Below are positions 7,619-16,442 of a DNA stretch of 64,000 nucleotides, one piece after another. Origin of the DNA: an uncultured Prevotellaceae bacterium (GTDB lineage Bacteria; Bacteroidota; Bacteroidia; Bacteroidales; Bacteroidaceae); the NCBI GenBank assembly GCA_900316265.1, contig ONCH01000017.1:1-64000 (forward strand), given 5' to 3'. The stretch's first letter is position 1. Every line of letters starts with the position of its first letter. The position numbers and the translations under genes are program-made. Below the pieces are notes generated by a model, which was not told the origin of the DNA, made no database searches, and worked only from the letters and a program-made list of their open reading frames with translations.

Positions 7619-8124
7619 TTTATCTTAACGGGTATTCCAGAAACCATGAGGATAACCTCATCGGCTTGCTGAGCAATATACTGGTTCATCCAACCTTGCA
7701 GGTCGGTGAACTTACGCTGGAGAGCATTGTCACTGACACCACCCAGGCCAATCTCGTTGGTGACGAAGATATAAGTGGCATCATGTTGAGTGAAGGCATC
7801 AAACTCACACTTGGCCTCAACGAGGATGGCATCGACGTTCACACTATTGGTCGTCAACCAATTGGTGAGCCACAGCGTGATGCAGTCGATGAGCACTACC
7901 CTACCCGTCAGGTCGTGACGACTAAGGTACATTTCTTCCTCGATGTTTGTCCATTCAGGACCACGACGTTCCTGATGGCGACGTACACGTTCACGGAACT
8001 CATCGTCCCAGATATGGGCAGTAGCCAGATAAACGGGATTCGTGCTCAGGCTCAGCGCCAACGCCTCAGCCTGCTCGCTCTTACCAGAGCGCTGTCCACC
8101 AGTAATAAGGATTATCTTTTTCAT
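7615..8124 (-). CDS. cobU: Adenosylcobinamide kinase / adenosylcobinamide-phosphate guanylyltransferase
   Basis: CobU phosphorylates adenosylcobinamide and then activates it with GTP to adenosylcobinamide-GDP. About 169 residues starting at 8124 are expected; an upstream ATG at 8133 would add three residues, but 8124 gives the ATGA overlap with cobS seen at the other junctions. The P-loop GGQRSGKSEQAE is near residue 7. YLATAHIWDDEFRERVRRHQERR is the typical CobU stretch (the normal T-A-x-x-x-D is present), and LIDCITLWLTNW and VTNEIGLGGV follow. The length is right for the family. Confidence 0.94.
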   Translation of the reverse strand: MKKIILITGGQRSGKSEQAEALALSLSTNPVYLATAHIWDDEFRERVRRHQERRGPEWTNIEEEMYLSRHDLTGRVVLIDCITLWLTNWLTTNSVNVDAILVEAKCEFDAFTQHDATYIFVTNEIGLGGVSDNALQRKFTDLQGWMNQYIAQQADEVILMVSGIPVKIK

Positions 8125-8900
8125 AGTGCACAAACGACTAAATAGACGGTGAGTTCAACGAGCAGACAGACGGCTCCACAGCAATCGCCCGTATAGCCAC
8201 GCAGACGGTTCCAGATGAGCAGGTAGAGGAAGTACATCGTTAGGCAGGGCAGGAAGATAATGAGCTCCCATGCCAGACCAGTGTACCACAGATACAAGCC
8301 CATCGGCAACAAGCCCTGAATGGCCAGACTGATGCCTGCCTTCCAATCCATCTTGCGATAAACGGTCTTGTTCTTTGCCTCCTCTTCCTTACGAGCGTAG
8401 GGCATCATGAGAATGAGTTGCGCTGTCACCATCTTGGCATACGGGTCAGCCGCAAGAATGGTGAGTGCCGCCAACGTAGGAGGCAGGGAAAAGAGACATG
8501 CTGCCAACAGCACTTCATAGAGGATAAGACCAAGGACGCCATAGGTGCCAATGTGCGAATCCTTCATGATGGCAAGGATGCGCTCGCGGTCATGTCCGCC
8601 ACCACCAAAGCCATCGAGGAAATCGGCCAGTCCGTCTTCATGCAAAGCACCTGTCACCAGCAGTCGCACTATGATAGCCAGCAGTACCGCCACGATGTAT
8701 GGCAGATACATACTGCCCACATAAAGCGTAGCCGCCATCACGCCTCCCGTCAGCCAACCCGCCAACGGCCAGTGTTCGACAACCGTCTTGTAAGATGCCT
8801 GTGGAGGCTGGTGCAACCGCCAGAAAGGCAGTCGCGTAAAAAAAATAAACGCCGCCCAAATACGGTCATACCAATGTGTCTGGTCTATACTTGTCTGCAT
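8121..8900 (-). CDS. cobS: Adenosylcobinamide-GDP ribazoletransferase
   Basis: CobS is the integral membrane cobalamin synthase that joins adenosylcobinamide-GDP and alpha-ribazole (phosphate). The 259 residues include FFTRLPFWR at the N-terminus and the metal-binding motif HEDGLADFLDGFGGG near residue 87, both diagnostic. KDSHIGTYGVLGL follows, then several hydrophobic helices. It is the first gene of the minus-strand operon cobS-cobU-cobT, whose junctions all overlap as ATGA. A -7 box lies 20 bp upstream. Confidence 0.95.
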   Translation of the reverse strand: MQTSIDQTHWYDRIWAAFIFFTRLPFWRLHQPPQASYKTVVEHWPLAGWLTGGVMAATLYVGSMYLPYIVAVLLAIIVRLLVTGALHEDGLADFLDGFGGGGHDRERILAIMKDSHIGTYGVLGLILYEVLLAACLFSLPPTLAALTILAADPYAKMVTAQLILMMPYARKEEEAKNKTVYRKMDWKAGISLAIQGLLPMGLYLWYTGLAWELIIFLPCLTMYFLYLLIWNRLRGYTGDCCGAVCLLVELTVYLVVCAL

Positions 8901-8915
8901 ATATTTCTAATTTAT

Positions 8916-8947
8916 TTTGCAAAGTTACAAATATTTTTGTACTTTTG
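8916..8947 (+). promoter_or_regulatory. Promoter for the binding protein/permease genes
   Basis: TTTG (8916-8919) and TACTTTTG (8940-8947) are separated by 20 bp. The start codon at 8978 is 30 nt downstream, which is too short a leader to hold a cobalamin riboswitch. Confidence 0.72.
8920..8927 (-). promoter_or_regulatory. -7 box for cobSUT
   Basis: TAACTTTG on the minus strand lies 20 bp before the cobS ATG. No good -33 TTTG is seen at 20 bp spacing, so it is weaker than its divergent partner. Confidence 0.5.
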
Positions 8948-8977
8948 CATACTGAAAGCATTTAAAAATCAATAGAA

Positions 8978-10099
8978 ATGAAGAAAATTGCTATTGGCTA
9001 TTGCCTATTGGCTATTGGCTTATGCGCTTGTACTGGCAAGAAAACCTCACAGGCAGATACCAATGACACCCTTTCAACGCAAGGCACAGAGACCGTTGAA
9101 GTGAAGTATGCCACAGGATTCAGCGTGAAGGATTCTGCTGACATCCGTCTGGTAGATGTCGGCAAGAAAGACCATTTCGCACTGGTTCGCAGCAACAATG
9201 TTGAGGTACCTACAGGTTATACGAAGGTGGTGGTTCCTATCCAGAATACCATCTGCATGACGGCCCTGCAACTGTCGAACTTCACCGTACTCGATGCTCA
9301 CGACGTGGTGAAAGGAATCACAGGAACGAAGAACCTGTTTAATAAGGACATCCTGGCTCGTGTCAAGGACGGTCGCATCGTGAAGATAGGTACCGAGGGC
9401 GAGTTTGACACCGAGCTTATCCTTTCCGCCAATCCTGATGTTATCTTTATCTCACCCTTCAAGCGCGGTGGTTACGAAGCAATCAAGGAGACAGGTATCA
9501 CACTGGTACCCCATCTGGGTTATAAGGAGCTCGACCCGTTAGGCCAAGCCGAATGGATTAAGCTCGTGGGTATGTTCATCGGCAAGGAGCGTAAGGCCAA
9601 TGAGCTTTTCGATGGAATAGAAAAGCGCTATAACGAATTAAAGTTGAAAGTTGAAAGTTTAGCGTTGAAAGATAAGCCGACAGTGACCAGTGGTGAGATG
9701 CATTATGGCACGTGGCGTGCTGTGGGTGGCAAGAACTACCTGGCACAGATTTTCCGCGATGCGGGTGCTGACTACGTAGTGAATGACGACGAGGAAGCTG
9801 GTGAGAACCTGGAATTTGAGAAGATGTATGCCCTCTCTGCCAATGCCGACTACTGGCGCATCTTAAACAGTTTCCCTGGTGAGTTCACGTATGATGCGCT
9901 GAAGGCCAGCGAACCCCGCAATGCACTATTCAAGGCTTTTAAGGAGAAGAAAGTCATCTACTGCAATATGAAACTGCAGCCTTACTACGAGATTACTCCG
10001 GTAGAACCTGACGTGCTACTGAAAGACCTCGTTGCCATCTTCCATCCAGAGCTGGTAGAGAGCGACTACAAACCCAAATACTATCGTCTGCTGAAATAA
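8978..10099 (+). CDS. ABC transporter substrate-binding lipoprotein (BtuF/FecB type)
   Basis: This 373-residue lipoprotein has a short hydrophobic signal ending in the lipobox LGLCACTGK-like segment (C at about residue 18). Its body is that of the helical-backbone metal/corrinoid-binding fold: a first lobe with VLDAHDVVKGITGTKNLFN and ANPDVIFISPF, then a long linking helix, then a second lobe with GGKNYLAQIFRDAGADYV. It delivers its ligand to the permease encoded next (stop and start directly adjacent). Lying beside cobSUT, it could bind cobinamide or cobalamin, but heme or ferric chelates use the same fold. The signal-peptide DNA contains short repeats of GGCTATTGC type. Confidence 0.85.
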   Translation: MKKIAIGYCLLAIGLCACTGKKTSQADTNDTLSTQGTETVEVKYATGFSVKDSADIRLVDVGKKDHFALVRSNNVEVPTGYTKVVVPIQNTICMTALQLSNFTVLDAHDVVKGITGTKNLFNKDILARVKDGRIVKIGTEGEFDTELILSANPDVIFISPFKRGGYEAIKETGITLVPHLGYKELDPLGQAEWIKLVGMFIGKERKANELFDGIEKRYNELKLKVESLALKDKPTVTSGEMHYGTWRAVGGKNYLAQIFRDAGADYVVNDDEEAGENLEFEKMYALSANADYWRILNSFPGEFTYDALKASEPRNALFKAFKEKKVIYCNMKLQPYYEITPVEPDVLLKDLVAIFHPELVESDYKPKYYRLLK

Positions 10100-11125
10100 A
10101 TGAAGGCTCCAAAGTTTGTCATACTCCTCATAGCTATCGCCTTACTGCTGATTGTCAACTTGCTCATCGGTACGGTAAAGATTCCCATTGCCGATGTCTG
10201 TCGCATTCTCGGCGGTGGTGGCAACAACGAGATATGGACGAACATCATCTTCAGCAGTCGACTGCCACAAGCACTGACAGCCATTGTCGCTGGTGCTGGA
10301 CTAGCAGTCAGCGGACTACAGATGCAAACCGTTTTCCGCAATCCGCTGGCAGGACCTTCGGTATTAGGTATCAGTAATGGTTCAGCACTGGGCGTAGCCT
10401 TTGTGGTGCTGTTGTCCGGGCGTATCGGTGGTGTAGCATTGAGTCGTCTGGGTTACCTCGGTGATGCCGCAATGAGCGTTGCTGCCATCATCGGTGCCTT
10501 AGCTGTGCTGCTGCTCATCATGTGGGTAGCCCAGAAGGTGAAGGGCAACGTTACCCTATTAATAATAGGTGTGATGATTGGTTATCTGGCCAACGCTATC
10601 ATTGGCGTGCTGAAGTTCCTGTCACCAGAAGACGACGTCAAGGCCTTTGTGGTGTGGGGACTGGGCTCGTTCAGTAGAGTCTCTGGTGACGAGATGGTAC
10701 TGTTCATCGTACTGATGTGCATCCTATTGCCATTGGCTTTCCTGCTGGTAAAACCCCTGAACCTCATGCTCTTAGGCGACAACTATGCCGCCAACTTAGG
10801 GCTGAACATCAAACGAGCACGCATGCTGATTATCATCTCCAGCGGTGTACTCGTAGCCATTGTCACAGCCTACTGCGGCCCCATCATGTTTATTGGCCTG
10901 GCAGTACCCCATCTGGCTCGCGCCATCTTCCGCACCAGCGATCACCGTCTGCTGATGCCAGCCACTGCACTTTGTGGAGCAGCGCTGGCCTTGCTGTGCA
11001 ACCTCATTGCCCGCATGCCAGGCTTCGAGGGAGCTTTACCTGTCAACAGCGTTACCGCCCTTGTTGGTGCCCCTGTCATTGCGATGGTTATCTTCCGTCG
11101 CAGAAAACACGATTTTGCTGAATAG
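10100..11125 (+). CDS. FecCD/BtuC-family ABC transporter permease
   Basis: This 341-residue inner-membrane permease has about ten helices. Family markers are SRLPQALTAIVAGAGLAVSG near residue 53, QTVFRNPLAGPSVLGISNG near 76, and GPIMFIGLAVPHLARAIF near 258, the cytoplasmic loop that contacts the ATPase. The N-terminal LLIGTVKIPIADV fits too. It should import a corrinoid or iron chelate delivered by the upstream lipoprotein. No ATPase gene follows; the next gene is an exported protein. The ATPase must be encoded elsewhere or shared. Confidence 0.9.
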   Translation: MKAPKFVILLIAIALLLIVNLLIGTVKIPIADVCRILGGGGNNEIWTNIIFSSRLPQALTAIVAGAGLAVSGLQMQTVFRNPLAGPSVLGISNGSALGVAFVVLLSGRIGGVALSRLGYLGDAAMSVAAIIGALAVLLLIMWVAQKVKGNVTLLIIGVMIGYLANAIIGVLKFLSPEDDVKAFVVWGLGSFSRVSGDEMVLFIVLMCILLPLAFLLVKPLNLMLLGDNYAANLGLNIKRARMLIIISSGVLVAIVTAYCGPIMFIGLAVPHLARAIFRTSDHRLLMPATALCGAALALLCNLIARMPGFEGALPVNSVTALVGAPVIAMVIFRRRKHDFAE

Positions 11126-11126
11126 T

Positions 11127-11993
11127 ATGATGACACGCTTGCTGTTTTCTCTCTTGATAGTAGTATTGTTGCTAACTGGATGTCGGCAACAGTCGCCGAT
11201 GCCACAGGAGAATAGCATCTATTATTGGCGGACGGAGTGGCGACTGGATAGCCTGGAGCGTGATTTCCTAAAGCAGTACGATATTCATAAGGTATATTGT
11301 CGCTACTTCGACGTGGTGATGCGTAACAACGAACCCATGCCCAATGCCACTATCAGTTTTACAGAGCCCATTGCCCCGTCGCTCAGCATCGTGCCCACAG
11401 TGTATATCACTGAGAACTGCATGCACAGCGAGCATAAAGGTTTGGCAGAGAGAATTGTGGAACGCATCGTGCAGATGAACGAGACCAACGACGTGAAGAA
11501 TGTCAAAGAGATACAGATAGACTGCGACTATACTGGACGAAGTCTGAAGACGTACTACGCGTTCTTAGAGGAAGTACGCACGACAGCCCGTCAACACAAT
11601 ATACGCCTGTCAACTACCATCCGTCTGCACCAGCTGTCGATGGAGGTACCTCCTGCCGACTATGGTGTACTGATGCTCTACAACACCGGCAACCCTGAGA
11701 AGTATGCCGAGCGCAACCCTATCCTCGACATCCGTGATGTGATGCCATACATCAGCAAGCTGGACGACTATGCATTACCACTGGCTGCTGCCTATCCAGT
11801 ATTTCTATGGCAACGCACCATCTATGGCGTTCACGTGGACCACTGGGTTGAGGCCGACGAGATACTGAAGGTAAAGGACGTTGTTGAAGAAAAACGTCCT
11901 GAACTGCGTCGCACTATTCTGACCTATCATTTAGACAAAGAAAATATAAAACGATATACATCAGAAACATATGAAACGATTTATCATCATTAG
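11127..11993 (+). CDS. Lipoprotein, possible DUF3142-like TIM-barrel protein
   Basis: The start at 11127 is chosen 1 nt after the permease stop. It gives a signal with lipobox VLLLTGC; a longer frame back to 10974 only overlaps the permease. The roughly 288-residue protein begins IYYWRTEWRLDSLERDFL and has the strand-turn KEIQIDCDYTGRSLKTYYAFL followed by RLSTTIRLHQL and GVLMLYNTGN, which recall DUF3142 and glycoside-hydrolase-like barrels. No function is established. It overlaps the next gene by 23 bp, so the two are likely produced together. Confidence 0.6.
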   Translation: MMTRLLFSLLIVVLLLTGCRQQSPMPQENSIYYWRTEWRLDSLERDFLKQYDIHKVYCRYFDVVMRNNEPMPNATISFTEPIAPSLSIVPTVYITENCMHSEHKGLAERIVERIVQMNETNDVKNVKEIQIDCDYTGRSLKTYYAFLEEVRTTARQHNIRLSTTIRLHQLSMEVPPADYGVLMLYNTGNPEKYAERNPILDIRDVMPYISKLDDYALPLAAAYPVFLWQRTIYGVHVDHWVEADEILKVKDVVEEKRPELRRTILTYHLDKENIKRYTSETYETIYHH

Positions 11994-13989
11994 TCTGCTT
12001 ACTGCATTGGTTGGCCATGCTTTCCCCTGTGCATATCCAGGCACAGATAACTACTACCTATTCTGCGTTTGTGATAAACAGGAATTTAGCGACCGCGTCA
12101 ACAGCACCACCCAGGACAACTGGAAAGCCTACTTAGGTTCAGACAAGGAGTACTACTGGTTTGATGCTGACGAAGTTATCCGTTTTGCACAAGCCAAGGG
12201 TGACGCACTGATGGTCAGTTACGTCATGAACCTGCAGAAATACCTGCAGTGTTCCGACGAGGTACGGAGAGAACAGTGGGACTACCCTACCAAGGAACAG
12301 TTACAACAGCGCCGTCAGACATTGCAGAGTGTGCGTACCTATGCCTCTAGCAAACTGAAGACCCGTCTGCGCAGTCAGCATGCCTTGCTCTACATGCGCT
12401 GTAATATGCTGTTGGGCAACCACAGTGCTAACGTCACCTTCTGGGAGAATATCGCCAGCCAGTATATTGAGACGGTATATAAGGAGATGATGCAAAACAT
12501 CTATGCAGGTGCCCTGCTGAAGACCGGACGTGGTACCGAGGCCGCACGACTCTTTGCCGAACAAGGTGACTGGAACAGTTTGATGACGCAATACTACCAA
12601 CAACGCTCCTTTGTTGCTATACGCCAGGAGTACCTGCGCGATGCCAATTCACCCGTGCTTCCTTTCCTGTTGGAGGACTTCGTCAACAACAGTCAGGAGG
12701 CTTACGATGCTGAACATCATGAAGGACTGCCCGGCAAAATGTTCGTTCGCGACATTAAGCGTAGCGAGGCTCAAGAAATGATACGCTTTGCCAGCAATGT
12801 GGTGAAAGAAGGCAAAACAGAGGTGCCTGCTCTGTGGAAGTCGGCACAAGCGTGGCTGGAGTATTTCTTCGGTGACCGCAAACAGGCACTGGCAGATGCC
12901 AAAGCTGGCACCACACTGGAGGGTACGGAACGCATGAAGGACGTGGCACGCATCATTTATATGTATGTCAAGGCTGATGTTGAACCTATCAACAGCAACT
13001 TCGACAACTGGTTGGCAGGCGAACTCAACTGGCTGAATCAGCACTTAGCCAATTACTATTACAACAGAAGCCGTGCACGTCTCCTCAACTGTGTGGTGGG
13101 CGAGAAATATGCCAAGGCCAACCAACCCTATATGTCGGCAGCGCTCTACGCCATGAACAATTCTGAATGCGCCTTTACGTTGGTAGATACCATGAAAGTG
13201 GAAGACCTGCCACAGTATCTAAGGTATATCGAGACCCCTGCCCAAACTCCGCTGGAGAAAGTGGTAAAAGCTAAGCTAAAGATAGAGGAAGAACGTTTGA
13301 ACGACCTCATAGGAACCAAGTATCTGCGTGTACGCTGTTGGGAGGATGCTATATTTTGGCTTAACAAAGTGCCACTGTCGTACTATAACCAGAAGGGCTA
13401 TGCCGTCTATGCAGCTAATCGCCGTTATACCGTGGAGCCGTGGATGAAGCGCCAGTGGTTGAAATCCAACTTGGAATGGGATCATGACGAGATACACCTA
13501 AAGAGTAATCCCAAACTGGACTTTGTAATGGAGATGTACCGCATGGAAGGAGAACTTGACCTACTCAGCGGTAAGGAATATTATCAGCGTTGCTATGACT
13601 TGGCTGTACGCTACGCTCAGGCACACTTCACGGGCGACTGTTGGTTCCTGACACACGATGGCAAGAGTGTTTACGATGTGCAGAAGCCTAACGAAACCGA
13701 CCTTGCTGCCAAGGCACTAGCCTATCTGCAAAAGGCTACTCAGACCAAGGATATGAAATTAAAGGAGAAGGCGCTATTTGCGATGACATACTGCATCTTC
13801 TACCCCAAAACGTGGTACACAATGGAGTGGAACGACGGCAAGCGTGACTACGAACAGATGGAACATCAAGACTCACCGCAGTATGCTGCCTTAACCAATC
13901 TGCTGCGCTTTGAGCGTGCCAACGCCAACAACGTCAGCAACTATGTGACGCTCTGTGATGAGTACCAGACGTTTGCAAAGAGTCACTAA
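11971..13989 (+). CDS. Exported helical-repeat protein of unknown function
   Basis: The product has 672 residues with a signal peptide (MKRFIIISLLTALVGHAFPC). The mature protein is mainly alpha-helical, rich in W and Y, and in places resembles TPR-type repeats, for example ALLKTGRGTEAARLFAEQGDWNSL, AWLEYFFGDRKQALADAKAG and ALAYLQKATQTKDMKLKEKALFAM. I recognise no catalytic motif. It overlaps the preceding lipoprotein gene by 23 bp and ends 1 bp before a convergent gene, so it closes the importer-linked plus-strand group. A role as a periplasmic partner of the DUF3142-like protein is inference from position only. Confidence 0.7.
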   Translation: MKRFIIISLLTALVGHAFPCAYPGTDNYYLFCVCDKQEFSDRVNSTTQDNWKAYLGSDKEYYWFDADEVIRFAQAKGDALMVSYVMNLQKYLQCSDEVRREQWDYPTKEQLQQRRQTLQSVRTYASSKLKTRLRSQHALLYMRCNMLLGNHSANVTFWENIASQYIETVYKEMMQNIYAGALLKTGRGTEAARLFAEQGDWNSLMTQYYQQRSFVAIRQEYLRDANSPVLPFLLEDFVNNSQEAYDAEHHEGLPGKMFVRDIKRSEAQEMIRFASNVVKEGKTEVPALWKSAQAWLEYFFGDRKQALADAKAGTTLEGTERMKDVARIIYMYVKADVEPINSNFDNWLAGELNWLNQHLANYYYNRSRARLLNCVVGEKYAKANQPYMSAALYAMNNSECAFTLVDTMKVEDLPQYLRYIETPAQTPLEKVVKAKLKIEEERLNDLIGTKYLRVRCWEDAIFWLNKVPLSYYNQKGYAVYAANRRYTVEPWMKRQWLKSNLEWDHDEIHLKSNPKLDFVMEMYRMEGELDLLSGKEYYQRCYDLAVRYAQAHFTGDCWFLTHDGKSVYDVQKPNETDLAAKALAYLQKATQTKDMKLKEKALFAMTYCIFYPKTWYTMEWNDGKRDYEQMEHQDSPQYAALTNLLRFERANANNVSNYVTLCDEYQTFAKSH

Positions 13990-13990
13990 A

Positions 13991-14704
13991 CTACAACAAG
14001 TCTTTTATCTCCAACAAGCGATCTACAACAAATGTGGGTCGCTTGTTTGCTTCTTCTGCATTGACATTCCAACGATTAAAGAGCAGGGCATCGATACCAG
14101 CATTGAGGGCACCCTGAATATCAGTCTGTAGATTGTCTCCAATCATCAACGTGGTTTCCCGTTCGGCACCAGACAATTTCAAGGCATAATCGAAATACAA
14201 AGGCGAGGGTTTGTTGACACCAGCATCCTCACTTAGGATAATGGTATCAAAATAGTCCCTCAAACCACATGCTGCCAGTTTCTTGTACTGCACCTCATGG
14301 AAACCATTGCTACACATGTGCATGCGATAACCGTTCTGTTTCAGATAGTCCATCAGTTCATGGGCACCCTCCACCACCCCAGGCTTACAGGAGCAGAAGT
14401 CTAGAAACTTGTCGCTCATCTCCAGACAAAGCTGTTCGGTAACAGGCAAACCCTCGCCTACACTAAGTGGACGACGGAAACGCTCCACAATGAGGAATGG
14501 ACGGGTAATCTCGCCTTTCGAATAGCGTCCCCAAAGGTCGATATTCGCTGCCCAATAAGCATCGTAGAACACCTTCGGGTTAGAGAAGTAACGCTCCAAA
14601 TGGAACGCATCAAAGGTTTCCTTGAGTGCAATGACTGCATTGCCATAAGTATCGTACAACGTGTCGTCGAAGTCGACAAAAAGGTCTTTATATTTCTTTT
14701 CCAT
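13991..14704 (-). CDS. HAD-superfamily hydrolase, YjjG-like nucleotidase
   Basis: A cytosolic HAD phosphatase of about 237 residues from the start at 14704 (MEKKYKDLF); earlier in-frame ATGs at 14719 and 14725 are possible. The four HAD motifs are clear: DFDDTLYD near residue 11 (nucleophile and acid Asp), MCSNGF (motif II), KPSPLYFDYAL (motif III lysine) and MIGDNLQTDIQGALNAGID (motif IV). The helical cap after motif I fits YjjG, which removes phosphate from non-canonical pyrimidine nucleotides, but related phosphatases cannot be excluded. The start overlaps the end of the cbiJ-cbiD gene by 17 bp. Confidence 0.8.
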   Translation of the reverse strand: MEKKYKDLFVDFDDTLYDTYGNAVIALKETFDAFHLERYFSNPKVFYDAYWAANIDLWGRYSKGEITRPFLIVERFRRPLSVGEGLPVTEQLCLEMSDKFLDFCSCKPGVVEGAHELMDYLKQNGYRMHMCSNGFHEVQYKKLAACGLRDYFDTIILSEDAGVNKPSPLYFDYALKLSGAERETTLMIGDNLQTDIQGALNAGIDALLFNRWNVNAEEANKRPTFVVDRLLEIKDLL

Positions 14705-16439
14705 AGATCTTTCCTTCATTATCAATGAGCAATATGGTCAGTTCGCCGTTGGGCAGTAATGGAGCGCAGAATTCATAGCAATGCTGAATGACCGTCTGGG
14801 CGAACGGAATTCGCCCACACTCTGGAATGAGCTCCCACAGTTCCCTGGCCAATGTCATGTTGCTGATATCAATATTAATATCAATCTCCTGCAGCATCTG
14901 CTGAATAAAAGTCTTGTCCATCACGGTCTTCCGACTGTGCGTATCAAGATTGCCTGCCGCCAGTTTCACGGCTTTACCCAGCATCACACCCAAGGTGACG
15001 CTCTTTATTCCTATTTCGTTGGCAATCTTCAGCGTCTCACCAATATAATTGCCGTATTCCACAAAAGCCTGCTGGGGTAAATCTGGATAAAGAGCCTTGA
15101 CAAAGCGTTCACTCTTACCACCACTATTGATGACTACCCTATTCGTACCGCTGGCCAATGCCACCTCCATACATTTACGGATAGAGTCGATAAACGCTTC
15201 CTCACTAAAAGGCTTCACAATACCTGACACACCGATAATAGAGATACCGCCCTCAATACCCAAACGGGGATTGAATGTTCTCTTTGCGATTTCTTCGCCA
15301 TTAGGAACGGAAATGGTTATACGAACATTCTCCTTAATATTATTTCGCATCATTTCGCGTGGCCCTTTGTTGATGGCTGGCTCACCTGGAGGATAGTCAA
15401 AGCCTGGCAACGTAAAACGCCCCACTCCTTCATCACCAACAATCTCAAAACACTCGTTGACTTCTACACTTGCCCTTACCTCAATACCATTGGTCACATC
15501 GGGGTCATCACCTGCCTCTTTGATACAATAAGCATAACCGTCGCCATAGCCCACAGGCACGCTGATGGTCTCGCCATCAGGCAACAGTACAGGAACCTCA
15601 GCAGGCATCTCGCCATACAACAACCGCTTCGTAGCAGCAATGGCGGCAGCAGTAGCGCATGTTCCCGTTGTCAGTCCGCTATGCAGTGGATAGAATTCCG
15701 GCAACAGCTTTTCTACCATTCTTCTTAATCCATAAGGGCCGTTGACACAGTTGTCGAAATGAAACTCTGGACGTCTCATGGCAATAATCTGCATACCTTT
15801 AGCTTTCGCTTCGGCAACCTTCTCACTGAAGCCACCACTCCCGCCACTTTCCTTCAATAAAATGGCATCAGCATCGGGCATAATGCTATCCTCAAAGAAA
15901 CACAGTTGGTCATCCGTTGCCCCTTGTTGATGTGCCAACTGGATACTACTCTCACGATTCAGTATGCGATAGACAACCTTGACACCTTTGGTCTCCAAGT
16001 ATTTCAGCTTGCTAATGCTCTGCACCCCCGTAGTGGCCAGCAAAGTAAAAGCATCACGGGGACAAGTTCTTTGACAATGGTCATCAACCCAATCAAAAAA
16101 CTGTCCCCATGATTCTATCCACGTAATATCAGGGTCACGTGGAGGATAGATGCGCTCATAGCGAATAACTGGTATCTGCAAAGAGGATGCTATAGACAAA
16201 ATAGTCTCATGCAGCAGCGACGCAAAGGGATGGGCAGCATCAACTATCAAACGGATGTCATGCTCACGACAGAACAGACACATCGCCTCACCATCCAGCG
16301 CACCATCAATGCGCTGACCATGATGCAACGTGATGTCCTGCTCGCCCGTCTTGGTACTATAATAATAGGTGGAGCTACCCTCTTCCAGTACCTCTGCGGC
16401 CTTACGTCCCTCTGTTGTACCTCCGAATACCAGTATCAC
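14688..16439 (-). CDS. cbiJD: Fused precorrin-6A reductase and cobalt-precorrin-5B C1-methyltransferase
   Basis: This 583-residue fusion carries two corrin-pathway enzymes. Residues 1 to about 240 are CbiJ/CobK: the NAD(P)H-binding start ILVFGGTTEGRKAAEVL, then VDAAHPFASLLHETI, YERIYPPRD and a late LLKESGGSGGFSEKV. From about 255 the CbiD domain starts with LHSGLTTGTCATAAAIAATKRLL, followed by PLLPDG-type turns, DDPDVTNGIEV, FTLPGFDYPPGEPAIN and INSGGKSE. CbiD marks the anaerobic (early cobalt) route. The gene lies 3 bp after trxA and away from the other cbi genes, in the opposite direction. The reductase acts one step after the methyltransferase, so fusion may channel an unstable intermediate. 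Confidence 0.92.
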   Translation of the reverse strand: MILVFGGTTEGRKAAEVLEEGSSTYYYSTKTGEQDITLHHGQRIDGALDGEAMCLFCREHDIRLIVDAAHPFASLLHETILSIASSLQIPVIRYERIYPPRDPDITWIESWGQFFDWVDDHCQRTCPRDAFTLLATTGVQSISKLKYLETKGVKVVYRILNRESSIQLAHQQGATDDQLCFFEDSIMPDADAILLKESGGSGGFSEKVAEAKAKGMQIIAMRRPEFHFDNCVNGPYGLRRMVEKLLPEFYPLHSGLTTGTCATAAAIAATKRLLYGEMPAEVPVLLPDGETISVPVGYGDGYAYCIKEAGDDPDVTNGIEVRASVEVNECFEIVGDEGVGRFTLPGFDYPPGEPAINKGPREMMRNNIKENVRITISVPNGEEIAKRTFNPRLGIEGGISIIGVSGIVKPFSEEAFIDSIRKCMEVALASGTNRVVINSGGKSERFVKALYPDLPQQAFVEYGNYIGETLKIANEIGIKSVTLGVMLGKAVKLAAGNLDTHSRKTVMDKTFIQQMLQEIDINIDISNMTLARELWELIPECGRIPFAQTVIQHCYEFCAPLLPNGELTILLIDNEGKIYGKEI

Positions 16440-16442
16440 TTC

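Noticed and set aside
8901..8977. Possible cobalamin riboswitch before the importer or cobS
   Set aside because: The leader from the predicted promoter to the start codon is only about 20-30 nt on either side, and no B12-box-like GCCACTG element lies in the spacer.
10974..11126. N-terminal extension of the 11127 lipoprotein back to 10974
   Set aside because: It lies wholly inside the permease gene in another frame, lacks exported-protein features, and the ATG at 11127 gives a clean lipoprotein signal.
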